A DNA stretch of 8,496 nucleotides from an uncultured Lachnospiraceae bacterium (GCA_958426095.1 CATZYB010000114.1:1-8496); one strand, 5' to 3'. Positions 1-6,791 are shown, counted from the first letter of the stretch. Notes: generated by a model not told the origin, from the letters alone. Program-made: numbers and translations.

Positions 1-50
1 GCACTCGGCTGTTAACCGAGTTGTTGCAGGTTCGAGCCCCGCTCGGGGAG
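1..50 (+). tRNA. tRNA-Asn (GTT), 5' part cut off by window edge
   Basis: The 3' two thirds of a tRNA are visible. The anticodon stem CTCGG (4-8) pairs with CCGAG (16-20) around the seven-base loop CTGTTAA (9-15), whose anticodon GTT reads Asn codons. A five-base variable region (21-25) follows. The T arm is GCAGG (26-30), loop TTCGAGC (31-37) and CCCGC (38-42). The acceptor strand is TCGGGGA (43-49) with discriminator G50, the usual identity base for tRNA-Asn. The next bases are CTG, so the 3' CCA is not encoded and would be added after transcription. The T stem has one A28-C40 mismatch, where CCTGC would pair perfectly. The D arm and 5' acceptor strand lie outside the window, so acceptor pairing cannot be checked. 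Confidence 0.93.
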
Positions 51-57
51 CTGAAAG

Positions 58-89
58 ATCCGTAAATGTATAATTTACGGATTTTTTTT
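58..89 (+). terminator. Rho-independent terminator of the tRNA transcript
   Basis: ATCCGTAAAT (58-67) pairs perfectly with ATTTACGGAT (73-82) around a five-base loop and is followed directly by seven T (83-89). It starts eight bases after the tRNA discriminator base, so it ends the tRNA transcription unit. Confidence 0.9.
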
Positions 90-119
90 ATTATAAAATA
101 ATATCCTATATCTATAGAA

Positions 120-157
120 ACGTCAGTTTCGGCCAATGCCGATTCTGGCGTTTTTTT
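120..157 (+). terminator. Second hairpin with T tract, probable terminator
   Basis: Positions 120-133 pair with 138-151 around a CAAT loop. The outer arm is seven pairs including one G-T, there is a two-base T/T mismatch, and the inner arm is five pairs. Seven T (151-157) follow. The T tract places it on the plus strand. With the hairpin at 58-89 it makes a tandem barrier between the tRNA and the downstream surface-enzyme unit. No coding sequence or convincing promoter lies between the two hairpins, so a small RNA there is not supported. Confidence 0.75.
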
Positions 158-242
158 GTATATTGCGTCACATTATTCTTCTGTATGATTTGATAATCAG
201 ATGTACAAAATGCCTGAACTTTAGTGACTTTATATAAATTTT

Positions 243-270
243 TTGGTAAAAGCGTTATTCTTATCATAAA
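243..270 (+). promoter_or_regulatory. Candidate promoter of the lnbY-lnbX unit, with cre-like element
   Basis: TTGGTA (243-248), a 16-base spacer and CATAAA (265-270) form a weak sigma-A-like promoter, each box matching consensus at four of six bases. Transcription would start near 277, leaving a short leader before the TTG start at 300. Bases 247-260, TAAAAGCGTTATTC, lie in the spacer and resemble a degenerate CcpA catabolite-responsive element with its central CG. An alternative AT-rich -10 (TATATA or TATAAA, 231-238) has no good -35. The rest of 158-242 shows no gene. Confidence 0.35.
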
Positions 271-286
271 AAGAAAGGTCGGGAAT

Positions 287-302
287 AGGGGGGAGATTTT
301 TG
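287..302 (+). promoter_or_regulatory. Ribosome binding site with TTG start (lnbY-like gene)
   Basis: The purine-rich block AGGGGGGAG (287-295) ends four bases before TTG (300-302). No ATG lies at a workable distance, and the next in-frame ATG (354) would begin inside the membrane helix. TTG is therefore the likely start, which may hold down translation of this gene. Confidence 0.7.
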
Positions 303-1151
303 AAGAAAGCCGGACTGAGATGTCTTATAGTCGTAATCGTACTTCTGGTGTGTATGATCGTCGGGTATTCTGTCCGAGAGATATATGAAAAACAAAAAAG
401 TCCTTTGATTGAGACGATTAAAGGATATAAGGGCTATATTCGGACGGTGGGACAGGAAGAGTATGATTTTTATGCGTATTTTGTAGAACGGGATTTATCC
501 GGAGAAATTTATCCGGAGGAATTGGATGAAAAAATAAGGACGTATATCAATGAGGTAAATGCAGTGTTTTATTTAGGAAATCAACTTGGCTTATGCGAAC
601 CATATTCTTTTGAACTTTTGAAGCTGCGTATGGAGCAGGAAAATAATGTTCGAAAAGTAAAATTGGAACAAGGAGAGCCGATCTATGGTTTGAAAGAATT
701 TCGGTTGGAAACATATTTCCAGTATGTGTTTACCAGTCTGGAAACAGATATCATAGCTTACATCGAAGAAAATGCCGATAGGGAGATTATACGTCAGGCC
801 GAAGAATATTATGATGCTAATCCGGATTTGTTCAATATTAGGAAAAGCGTTGCCTATGAAATTACGATGCAGGGAAAAACAGAGGCCGAAACAGCAGACA
901 GAGAGCAATTAAATTTTCTCGGGAAATCAGATATGGGACTTGCAGATTTTTTGGAAGTTGGACAACCCGGAGACATTTACGAAGACGTTTTAAACGGAGA
1001 GAAGAGAAAAATTCTCTTAAAAAATATAGAGTATACTGAAAAGGAGGGGGATATGGATAAAAAAACAATTATTTACCGTTATATTCTGTCGGAACTTTAT
1101 CCTTTATTGATAAGCTCCGTGGCCAGAAATAATCCGGTAGAATTTGAATAA
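300..1151 (+). CDS. lnbY: LnbY-like membrane-anchored chaperone/subunit for GH136 lacto-N-biosidase
   Basis: This is a 283-aa protein with one N-terminal membrane segment (about residues 8-24, after a K/R-rich start) and an extracytoplasmic remainder. Residue 18 is Cys, but LLVC is a poor lipobox, so a membrane anchor is likelier than a lipoprotein. Residues 30-165 look mostly helical and charged. Residues 168-250 resemble the SurA/PrsA/PpiC foldase layout: helix EEYYDANPD, a strand near 183-190, then a G-x-x-G turn (FLEVGQPGD) and a closing strand ILLKNIEY. The parvulin core is shortened, and the HIL-type active-site motif is replaced by YEI, so isomerase activity is doubtful. The downstream GH136-type gene starts 22 bp after the stop. 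In bifidobacteria LnbX needs the neighbouring LnbY to become active, and in Roseburia/Eubacterium GH136 enzymes the equivalent part is a separate or fused subunit. The assignment rests on this gene order and on general architecture, not on a recognised signature sequence. Confidence 0.68.
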   Translation: MKKAGLRCLIVVIVLLVCMIVGYSVREIYEKQKSPLIETIKGYKGYIRTVGQEEYDFYAYFVERDLSGEIYPEELDEKIRTYINEVNAVFYLGNQLGLCEPYSFELLKLRMEQENNVRKVKLEQGEPIYGLKEFRLETYFQYVFTSLETDIIAYIEENADREIIRQAEEYYDANPDLFNIRKSVAYEITMQGKTEAETADREQLNFLGKSDMGLADFLEVGQPGDIYEDVLNGEKRKILLKNIEYTEKEGDMDKKTIIYRYILSELYPLLISSVARNNPVEFE

Positions 1152-1173
1152 AAAATAAAAAAGGAGAGTAGTT

Positions 1174-4100
1174 ATGATTGAGAAAAATCACAGAAAGAGG
1201 GGATTTGCCCTTATACTGGCTATAGTCTTTGTATTGTTTAACGGACTGCCAGGGTTTAGTGTTATGTCAGCACAGGCCGAATCTGTCTATGAGAAAGGAA
1301 ACTATCTGGTAAACCCGGACTTTGAGGATGGAACGCCGTTTAGTCCGGCGACCGATTCTCATGTGGGCAACTGGTTTTATTGGCGGAATGCCGCCATTAC
1401 GACAGATGAAGCCCAATCCGGCGGGTCATCTGTCAAATTTTCCGGCAATGATTCGGCATTGGAACAGGATATTCCGGGACTTCAAGTGGGGATGACTTAT
1501 GTGTTTACAATTTGGGCTAAACTGAGCGCCGCGGGAAACACTTCGGACATACATACTGTTGGAGTAAAGAATTATGGCGGAGAAGAAATCAAACGACAGG
1601 TCACTTCTACCGATTGGGAACAGATTGAGATCGAGTTCACTTATACCGGCGGAACACCACGGGTTTATGGATATACTCAGACGCGCGGCAATGCAGATAT
1701 GTATATCGATAATGCTTCTTTAACCGTAAAGAGTAATATTCAGAGAGTAGAGGTTACAAATGGAAATCTGAGTGTGACCTTCCAGGATCCAACGACAGCA
1801 GATCCCGGGGATTTCACCGCGGTTTACCGTACAAATGCGGATAGCGGTGCTGCGAAAGAACTGGCATTGACAGCGGGGACAATGGAAAATAATGTTCTTC
1901 CTCTGAATTTTGAACCTATTGGCGAACTGCCTGTGCAACAGACGGTAACGGTAGATCTGACTTATCAGGGACAGACCATTACTCTGGACTTTGAAGTGGA
2001 AGCATCCGGAGAAGCGGTTGTAACAGCGCAGATTGAATCAGTGAGTGTTCAGAATGGAGAGGTCCGTGTCGTTCTGGATGCCATACCGACAGTTTCGCCT
2101 GTTAAAGATGATTTTACATGGGAATATAAAACGAATGATGGGGAATATAAAACATTGACCATTGATTCTCTTTCTTACGATCCGCAGATCAAGACGATAG
2201 TCGCCTCTTTTGGTGAAATCCGCGCTATTCCGGGTATAATCCAAAATGTAACGGTCAAAGTAACATATCAGCAGGGAAATCCGGTGGAAGGCGGCTTTGA
2301 AATACCGGAAGGGACAAGCAATACATTTTATGTAGACAGCACAGCGGGAAATGATGCAAACGACGGTACAACACCGGAAACGGCATTTCAAACGATCAAT
2401 AAATTAAATACGATCACTTTTTTGCCGGGCGATAAAATTCTCTTTAAAAAGGGAGAGACATTTACAGGCTGTTTTAAACCGCAGGGTTCCGGAAGCGAAG
2501 GTATGCCTGTTACGATCGGAAGTTATGGAGACGGAGAGAACAGACCGATACTCCAGCCAGGGCCGGATTGGAGTGTGCCATATATTATGAGCGCCAATGC
2601 AAAGGTAAACAATGCAAAGGTAAATTATGTTCTCCAGTTTTATAATGTGGAGTATTGGGAAGTGAGCGATCTGGAGATTATGGACCCAAGGTCGGAGGCA
2701 TATCTGACTAAAGGTTCAGGATTCTATATCGGGAACAACGCTAATGATGTTTACCGCAGCGGTATTACAATCCAGGCAGAAGATATCGGAACACTGGAAC
2801 ATATTTATATTGACAATGTCATTATTCACGGTTTCCATGGTCCGGGAACGAATATTGGCAAGACTTCCGGCGGTATTACTATGAATGTTATCACCAACGG
2901 CGACAGAAACAGAGATCTTTCGACACCGACCCAGATTAATGACATTCATATTACAAATTGTGAGATTTACGATGTGGGTCGTTCCGGAATTAACTTTTTG
3001 ACTCCTTGGTCTTTCCGTACGGATGAGAAATGGGGGCCATTTAATTATGGTAAAAGAGATTATGAATATCTTCCGTATGAAGGGTTTTATATGGCGAATA
3101 ACTTTATTCATGATGTGGACGGAGACGGAACCATCATTGATAATTGTTCCGGAGCCGTTTCAGAATATAACCTTGTGACAAGGTGTTGTCTGAGACCTGC
3201 AACCGAAGGTGGAGGCGCAGCTGTCGGCTTATTTAACTGGAACTCGGATGATACGGTTTTTCAGTTTAACGAAGTGTATGACATTCGGTCGGGATCAGGT
3301 GCGACTGCGTCCAACGATGGACAGGGAATTGAAATTGATGCTTTAAATGATCGCACATGGGTACAGTATAATTATGTTCATGATAATTCGGGCGGATTTA
3401 TGATGCTCTGTAATATATCGGATGTATATCGAAGCTTTGATGGGATCATTCGTTATAATATTAGTCAGAATGATTACGCACACCCGAGACAGGGATTCTT
3501 TGATATTTACGCTGCGAACTATGGAACGGAAGTTTATAATAATACGTTTTATCTGACAGAAAGGGCGTTAAAACCAAACAGCGATCAGATTTTCCTGTTT
3601 AATGCGTCACAATCTTATGAGCCGATGAAATTTTACAATAATATTTTCTATTATGATGGAAAGACACCGGCTGCAGCCAATACTTTTGGCGATGATGCGA
3701 TTGACTGGCAGAGTAATATCTTTTATGGTTTTGCCAATCTGCCGCAAAATGATAATGCCGGTATGCCGAATCTGAATATAGACCCGAAACTGGCGGCAAT
3801 TGGTCAGGGTGGAACGGGCCAGTTCCCGGGCGACAAAGCGGATTTATCCGGTTATTACACGACGGTGGATTCTCCGGCGATCAATGCCGGCGTTCCAATA
3901 GAAAATAATGGCGGAAGAGATTATTTTGGAAATCCGGTCACCGGTATTCCGGATATCGGCGCATATGAGTCAGGGAGCGTGGGATTAAAAATATTATCTG
4001 ATAATTATGAAGTGAATCAGGATGAAAAGACGATCACCGTGAATGCTCATGATAAAGTAACAGCAGAAAAACTGATGGCGAGTCTGATTTATGAAGACGG

Positions 4101-5490
4101 TGTGACTGTTGACTTGAAGCGGGGTTCAGGCCATTTGAACGGAAGCGTCAGAGTGACCGACAAAGATACGGTGGTGGCATCTTATAATGATAGTTCTCTT
4201 GCTTATTCGATCAAACTGGCAGCGGGAGAGGAAAATGACGTTATTCCGGTGGAAGATATGATCGCAAGCGCAGCGGCGGCCGAAACAGTGCAGAGTAATG
4301 ACAAGGTCGAAAATGTTATTGATGGCAATGTTGGAACGATGTGGCATACACCTTGGAATGGAAATCTGGCGGCAGAAGATAAATACCTCACGATCGAGCT
4401 GAAAAATGATTACAAGGTATCCGGTTACATATATACGCCTCGTTCCGATGCCGGAAGCGGAGCGCTTAACGGTATTATCACAAAATACGAAATTTATACC
4501 AGTGACGATAATATAAACTGGCAGAAAGTTTCGGAAGGCGATTGGGCTAAAGATGCGTCAGTAAAGACGGCGGCCTTTGAACCTGTACAGGCGAAATATG
4601 TTAAGCTGCTTGCGGTAGAGTCCCATGGCGGCTATGTTTCTGCGGCGGAAGTAAGGCTGAAAGGGGAGCGAGTTTATTCGGATACGGAGGCTCCTTCTGC
4701 ACCGGCCGTAACACAGGGAGATGTCTCCAGGTCAACCGCTGTCATTCACTGGGAAAAATCCGAAGATAATGTTGGAGTGACAGAATATCATCTCATGAAT
4801 GGAGAAACGGTCATTGCAACGTTTGATGCCGGAGAGGATGTCTATTCTTATGGCGTGGCAGATTTGGCGGAAGATACGGAATATACATTCTACGTTGTAG
4901 CTGTGGATGAAGCCGGAAATGTATCTGAGGCCGGAAGCGTTACCATCAGAACAGAGAGTGTCAAAGAAGACATACCTGAACCGGACAAAAGCGAGCTTCA
5001 AAAAACTTATGATGAATATACAGCTATAAAAAATGAGGATTATACAGAAGAAAGCTGGAAACAATTTGAGGAAGCCTTGTCAGCAGCAAGGGGAGTTCTC
5101 GAAAATGAAAATGCAAGTCAGGAAGAGGTACATACAGCGCTTGAGACTCTGACTAAGGCAAAGGAAGCTCTTGTTTTAAAAGAGGATAAAGATCCGGATG
5201 ATAATACGGGAAATACGGGCAAACCGGGTTCCGGAGATAATACGGGAAACACAAACAACCCGGGTTCCGGAGATAATACGGGAAATACGGACAACCCGGG
5301 TTCCGGTAAGAATCCGTCAAATGTAAATAAACCGGGAACAGCCGGAACAGGTAAAAATGTAAATAAGACAAATAAGACAGTTTCAAAGAATCCTTCTACG
5401 GGAGACCATGCCTATGTCGCATTCTATCTGATGCTCATTGGAGCGGCAGGCGTTGTAATAACTTTTGCTGTGAGAAAAAAGACGCGATGA
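1174..5490 (+). CDS. lnbX: Modular cell-wall-anchored beta-helix glycosidase, GH136 lacto-N-biosidase-like
   Basis: The protein has 1438 aa. AAGGAG (1161-1166) sits seven bases before the ATG. Domains in order: signal peptide about 1-35 (cleavage after AQA); jelly-roll carbohydrate-binding module of CBM4/9 type, 43-187 (starts NYLVNPDFEDG, ends MYIDNASL); two related Ig-like modules, 189-276 and 287-378; right-handed parallel beta-helix, 384-932 (opens FYVDSTAGNDANDGT, ends GIPDIGAYES); small beta module about 935-1017; F5/8 type C (CBM32-like) domain, 1024-1164; fibronectin type III, 1171-1260; FIVAR helical module, 1273-1336; Gly/Asn/Pro linker; sortase signal NPSTG (1406-1410), membrane helix and RKKTR tail. 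Within the helix, Asp649 and Asp656 are seven residues apart, the spacing I recall for the two catalytic Asp of characterised GH136 enzymes. Predicted role: release of lacto-N-biose (Gal-beta-1,3-GlcNAc) from type-1 glycans at the cell surface. Support comes from the fold, the LnbX-like C-terminal architecture, the LnbY-like neighbour and nahK. The alternative is a polysaccharide lyase of PL6 or PL9 type, which share the fold and the same N-terminal beta-helix opening. Confidence 0.75.
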   Translation: MIEKNHRKRGFALILAIVFVLFNGLPGFSVMSAQAESVYEKGNYLVNPDFEDGTPFSPATDSHVGNWFYWRNAAITTDEAQSGGSSVKFSGNDSALEQDIPGLQVGMTYVFTIWAKLSAAGNTSDIHTVGVKNYGGEEIKRQVTSTDWEQIEIEFTYTGGTPRVYGYTQTRGNADMYIDNASLTVKSNIQRVEVTNGNLSVTFQDPTTADPGDFTAVYRTNADSGAAKELALTAGTMENNVLPLNFEPIGELPVQQTVTVDLTYQGQTITLDFEVEASGEAVVTAQIESVSVQNGEVRVVLDAIPTVSPVKDDFTWEYKTNDGEYKTLTIDSLSYDPQIKTIVASFGEIRAIPGIIQNVTVKVTYQQGNPVEGGFEIPEGTSNTFYVDSTAGNDANDGTTPETAFQTINKLNTITFLPGDKILFKKGETFTGCFKPQGSGSEGMPVTIGSYGDGENRPILQPGPDWSVPYIMSANAKVNNAKVNYVLQFYNVEYWEVSDLEIMDPRSEAYLTKGSGFYIGNNANDVYRSGITIQAEDIGTLEHIYIDNVIIHGFHGPGTNIGKTSGGITMNVITNGDRNRDLSTPTQINDIHITNCEIYDVGRSGINFLTPWSFRTDEKWGPFNYGKRDYEYLPYEGFYMANNFIHDVDGDGTIIDNCSGAVSEYNLVTRCCLRPATEGGGAAVGLFNWNSDDTVFQFNEVYDIRSGSGATASNDGQGIEIDALNDRTWVQYNYVHDNSGGFMMLCNISDVYRSFDGIIRYNISQNDYAHPRQGFFDIYAANYGTEVYNNTFYLTERALKPNSDQIFLFNASQSYEPMKFYNNIFYYDGKTPAAANTFGDDAIDWQSNIFYGFANLPQNDNAGMPNLNIDPKLAAIGQGGTGQFPGDKADLSGYYTTVDSPAINAGVPIENNGGRDYFGNPVTGIPDIGAYESGSVGLKILSDNYEVNQDEKTITVNAHDKVTAEKLMASLIYEDGVTVDLKRGSGHLNGSVRVTDKDTVVASYNDSSLAYSIKLAAGEENDVIPVEDMIASAAAAETVQSNDKVENVIDGNVGTMWHTPWNGNLAAEDKYLTIELKNDYKVSGYIYTPRSDAGSGALNGIITKYEIYTSDDNINWQKVSEGDWAKDASVKTAAFEPVQAKYVKLLAVESHGGYVSAAEVRLKGERVYSDTEAPSAPAVTQGDVSRSTAVIHWEKSEDNVGVTEYHLMNGETVIATFDAGEDVYSYGVADLAEDTEYTFYVVAVDEAGNVSEAGSVTIRTESVKEDIPEPDKSELQKTYDEYTAIKNEDYTEESWKQFEEALSAARGVLENENASQEEVHTALETLTKAKEALVLKEDKDPDDNTGNTGKPGSGDNTGNTNNPGSGDNTGNTDNPGSGKNPSNVNKPGTAGTGKNVNKTNKTVSKNPSTGDHAYVAFYLMLIGAAGVVITFAVRKKTR
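1738..2307 (+). repeat. Two tandem Ig-like modules within the surface enzyme
   Basis: Residues 189-276 and 287-378 share the pattern I-x-x-V-x-V-x-N-G, then P-T-x-x-P-x-x-x-D-F-T and Y-x-T-N, and finish with V-T-V and T-Y-Q before a closing strand. They are diverged copies of a module of about 90 residues, visible at the protein level only. They probably act as spacers between the N-terminal binding module and the catalytic beta-helix. Confidence 0.6.
5200..5307 (+). repeat. Three tandem 36-bp units coding the wall-spanning linker
   Basis: Units at 5200-5235, 5236-5271 and 5272-5307 each encode a 12-residue D-N-T-G-N-T-x-x-P-G-S-G repeat. Nucleotide differences are few and centred on the variable codons. 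A decayed fourth unit follows (KNPSNVNKPGTA). The linker sits between the FIVAR module and the sortase signal, where flexible wall-spanning segments are usual. Confidence 0.92.
5389..5487 (+). other. C-terminal cell-wall sorting signal (NPSTG variant)
   Basis: Residues 1406-1410 read NPSTG followed by D. A hydrophobic stretch of about 20 residues (1413-1432) and a basic tail RKKTR come next. This is the order of a sortase substrate, with Asn in place of the Leu of canonical LPXTG. Variants of the xPxTGD kind are common in Lachnospiraceae. No sortase gene lies in the window. Confidence 0.85.
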
Positions 5491-5522
5491 TTTAAGATCA
5501 GGAAAAATCTGCGATCAGATGC

Positions 5523-5563
5523 AGAAAATGCCTACATTTTATTTTGAAGTGTAGGCATTTTCT
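5523..5563 (+). terminator. Terminator after the lnbX-like gene
   Basis: AGAAAATGCCTACA (5523-5536) pairs without mismatch with TGTAGGCATTTTCT (5550-5563), a 14-bp stem with a 13-base loop. The T-rich 3' arm supplies the U-rich release segment, although a clean T tract after the stem is missing. It lies 32 bp after the stop codon and just before the next promoter. The A-rich 5' arm means it may also work on the opposite strand. Confidence 0.75.
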
Positions 5564-5576
5564 AATTTAAAAACTT

Positions 5577-5605
5577 TTGACATGTATTCGTTTCAGTGTT
5601 AATAT
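5577..5605 (+). promoter_or_regulatory. Sigma-A promoter of nahK
   Basis: TTGACA (5577-5582), an exact consensus -35, is separated by 17 bases from TAATAT (5600-5605), a near-consensus -10. Initiation is expected near 5612, giving a leader of nearly 60 bases. Bases 5583-5595 in the spacer, TGTATTCGTTTCA, have a partly palindromic CG-centred shape that could be a weak CcpA site. With the terminator just upstream this makes nahK an independent transcription unit. Confidence 0.85.
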
Positions 5606-5654
5606 AAGAGCGATTTACACATATCTGACACAGGGAATCTGAAAATATTTTGAA

Positions 5655-5660
5655 TGGAGG
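5655..5660 (+). promoter_or_regulatory. Ribosome binding site fixing the nahK start
   Basis: TGGAGG lies nine bases before ATG 5670. A longer frame could begin at TTG 5661, but that codon directly abuts the Shine-Dalgarno sequence, which is not workable. Confidence 0.9.
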
Positions 5661-5669
5661 TTGTCTCTG

Positions 5670-6782
5670 ATGACACAGGAAGAAAAGAACAGAATTGAAC
5701 GTGTTGCTTCAAATTTTCAGTTTGAAGGAAAATTGATGAGTGTAGTTCCATGGGGGAACGGACATATAAATGATACATATCTGCTGACCTATGAAATCGG
5801 GAAAATGGGGTGTATTCGAGTTATTCTTCAGAGGATGAATAAAAATGTTTTTCCGCGTCCGGTGGAACTGATGGAGAATATTGTAAATATAACAACTTTT
5901 CTTCATAAGAGAATCGAGGAAGAGGGCGGCGATCCATACCGTGAAACTTTAAACGTAATTCCGGCCAGAGATGGGATGTCTTATTTTATAGATTCGGAAG
6001 AAGATTACTGGCGTTCTTTTGTGTTTATTACGGATGCGTCCAGTTACGATATAGTAAAGGATCCGGAAGATTTTTATCAAAGTGCTTTGGCTTTTGGAAG
6101 ATTTCAGTGTTTGCTGGCAGATTTTCCGGCATCAAAGCTTCATGAAACGATTGTCGATTTTCATAATACAAAACAGCGTCTGGTCAATTTTAAAAGGGCT
6201 GTTGAAGAGGATGTCGCCGGAAGAGCGGCAGAGGTGAAGGAAGAAATTCAGTTTGTTTTGGACCGGGCGAATGAGGCGGGATTTTTTACGGATTTAATCG
6301 AGAAAAACGAACTGCCAATTCGGGTTACTCACAATGATACGAAGCTGAATAACATTATGATTGATAATTACAGCGGTAAAGGGATTTGTGTCATTGATCT
6401 GGATACAACGATGCCCGGACTTGCTGTACATGATTTTGGAGATTCCATTCGTTTTGGAGCCAGCACAGCTAAGGAAGATGAGAAGGATTTGAGTAAGGTA
6501 AGCTGCAGCATGGAGCTTTTTGAGGCTTATACGAAGGGCTTCATCGAAGGATGCGATGGAAAGCTTACCCGAAGGGAGCTGGAGTTGCTTCCAATGGGTG
6601 CTAAAATGATGACCTATGAGTGCGGTATGCGCTTCCTTACGGATTATCTGCAAAATGATGTGTATTTCAAAACTTCCAGAGAGGGCCATAATTTGGACAG
6701 AGCACGAACCCAGTTTAAACTGGTGGCCGATATGGAAAGCAAATGGGAACAGATGCACAGTATTGTGAAAAAATATATTTAA
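5670..6782 (+). CDS. nahK: N-acetylhexosamine 1-kinase (NahK), APH-fold
   Basis: The cytoplasmic kinase of 370 aa is close to the 359 aa of the Bifidobacterium longum enzyme, which phosphorylates GlcNAc and GalNAc at C1 with ATP. Visible family features are the nucleotide-binding loop region PWGNGHINDTY (27-37), the strand and motif VILQRMN (51-57), the catalytic segment VTHNDTKLNNI (219-229) with probable base Asp223, and the metal-binding segment IDLDT (242-246). Asp223 and Asp243 are 20 apart, as are the corresponding Asp208 and Asp228 that I recall for the Bifidobacterium protein. A further conserved block, HDFGDSIRFGAST, spans 254-266. The gene has its own promoter and is not cotranscribed with the surface enzyme. 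It would use the hexosamine left when lacto-N-biose or galacto-N-biose is split by a GH112 phosphorylase. Sugar preference cannot be told from the sequence. Confidence 0.93.
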   Translation: MTQEEKNRIERVASNFQFEGKLMSVVPWGNGHINDTYLLTYEIGKMGCIRVILQRMNKNVFPRPVELMENIVNITTFLHKRIEEEGGDPYRETLNVIPARDGMSYFIDSEEDYWRSFVFITDASSYDIVKDPEDFYQSALAFGRFQCLLADFPASKLHETIVDFHNTKQRLVNFKRAVEEDVAGRAAEVKEEIQFVLDRANEAGFFTDLIEKNELPIRVTHNDTKLNNIMIDNYSGKGICVIDLDTTMPGLAVHDFGDSIRFGASTAKEDEKDLSKVSCSMELFEAYTKGFIEGCDGKLTRRELELLPMGAKMMTYECGMRFLTDYLQNDVYFKTSREGHNLDRARTQFKLVADMESKWEQMHSIVKKYI

Positions 6783-6791
6783 TAAAATCTT

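Noticed and set aside
120..299. Riboswitch or small RNA upstream of the first gene
   Set aside because: Beyond the terminator hairpin 120-157 no conserved aptamer-like pattern or promoter for a small RNA was found.
340..360. Lipobox at Cys18 of the LnbY-like protein
   Set aside because: LLVC has Val where Gly, Ala or Ser is needed before Cys, so a plain membrane anchor fits better.
2716..3111. Minus-strand open frame of 131 codons, and similar frames opposite the large gene
   Set aside because: They are antisense shadows of the surface-enzyme gene, Ile/Arg/Cys-rich as expected from reversed codons, and without start signals.
2323..3969. Beta-helix core as a PL6 or PL9 polysaccharide lyase
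   Set aside because: The fold and N-terminal pattern are shared with these lyases. The neighbouring LnbY-like gene, nahK, the FIVAR/F5-8C architecture and the Asp-x6-Asp pair favour GH136. Kept as the main alternative rather than excluded.
5661..5669. TTG start for nahK at 5661 (373 aa)
   Set aside because: The codon abuts the GGAGG with no spacing. ATG 5670 is nine bases away from it and starts close to the family's usual N-terminus.
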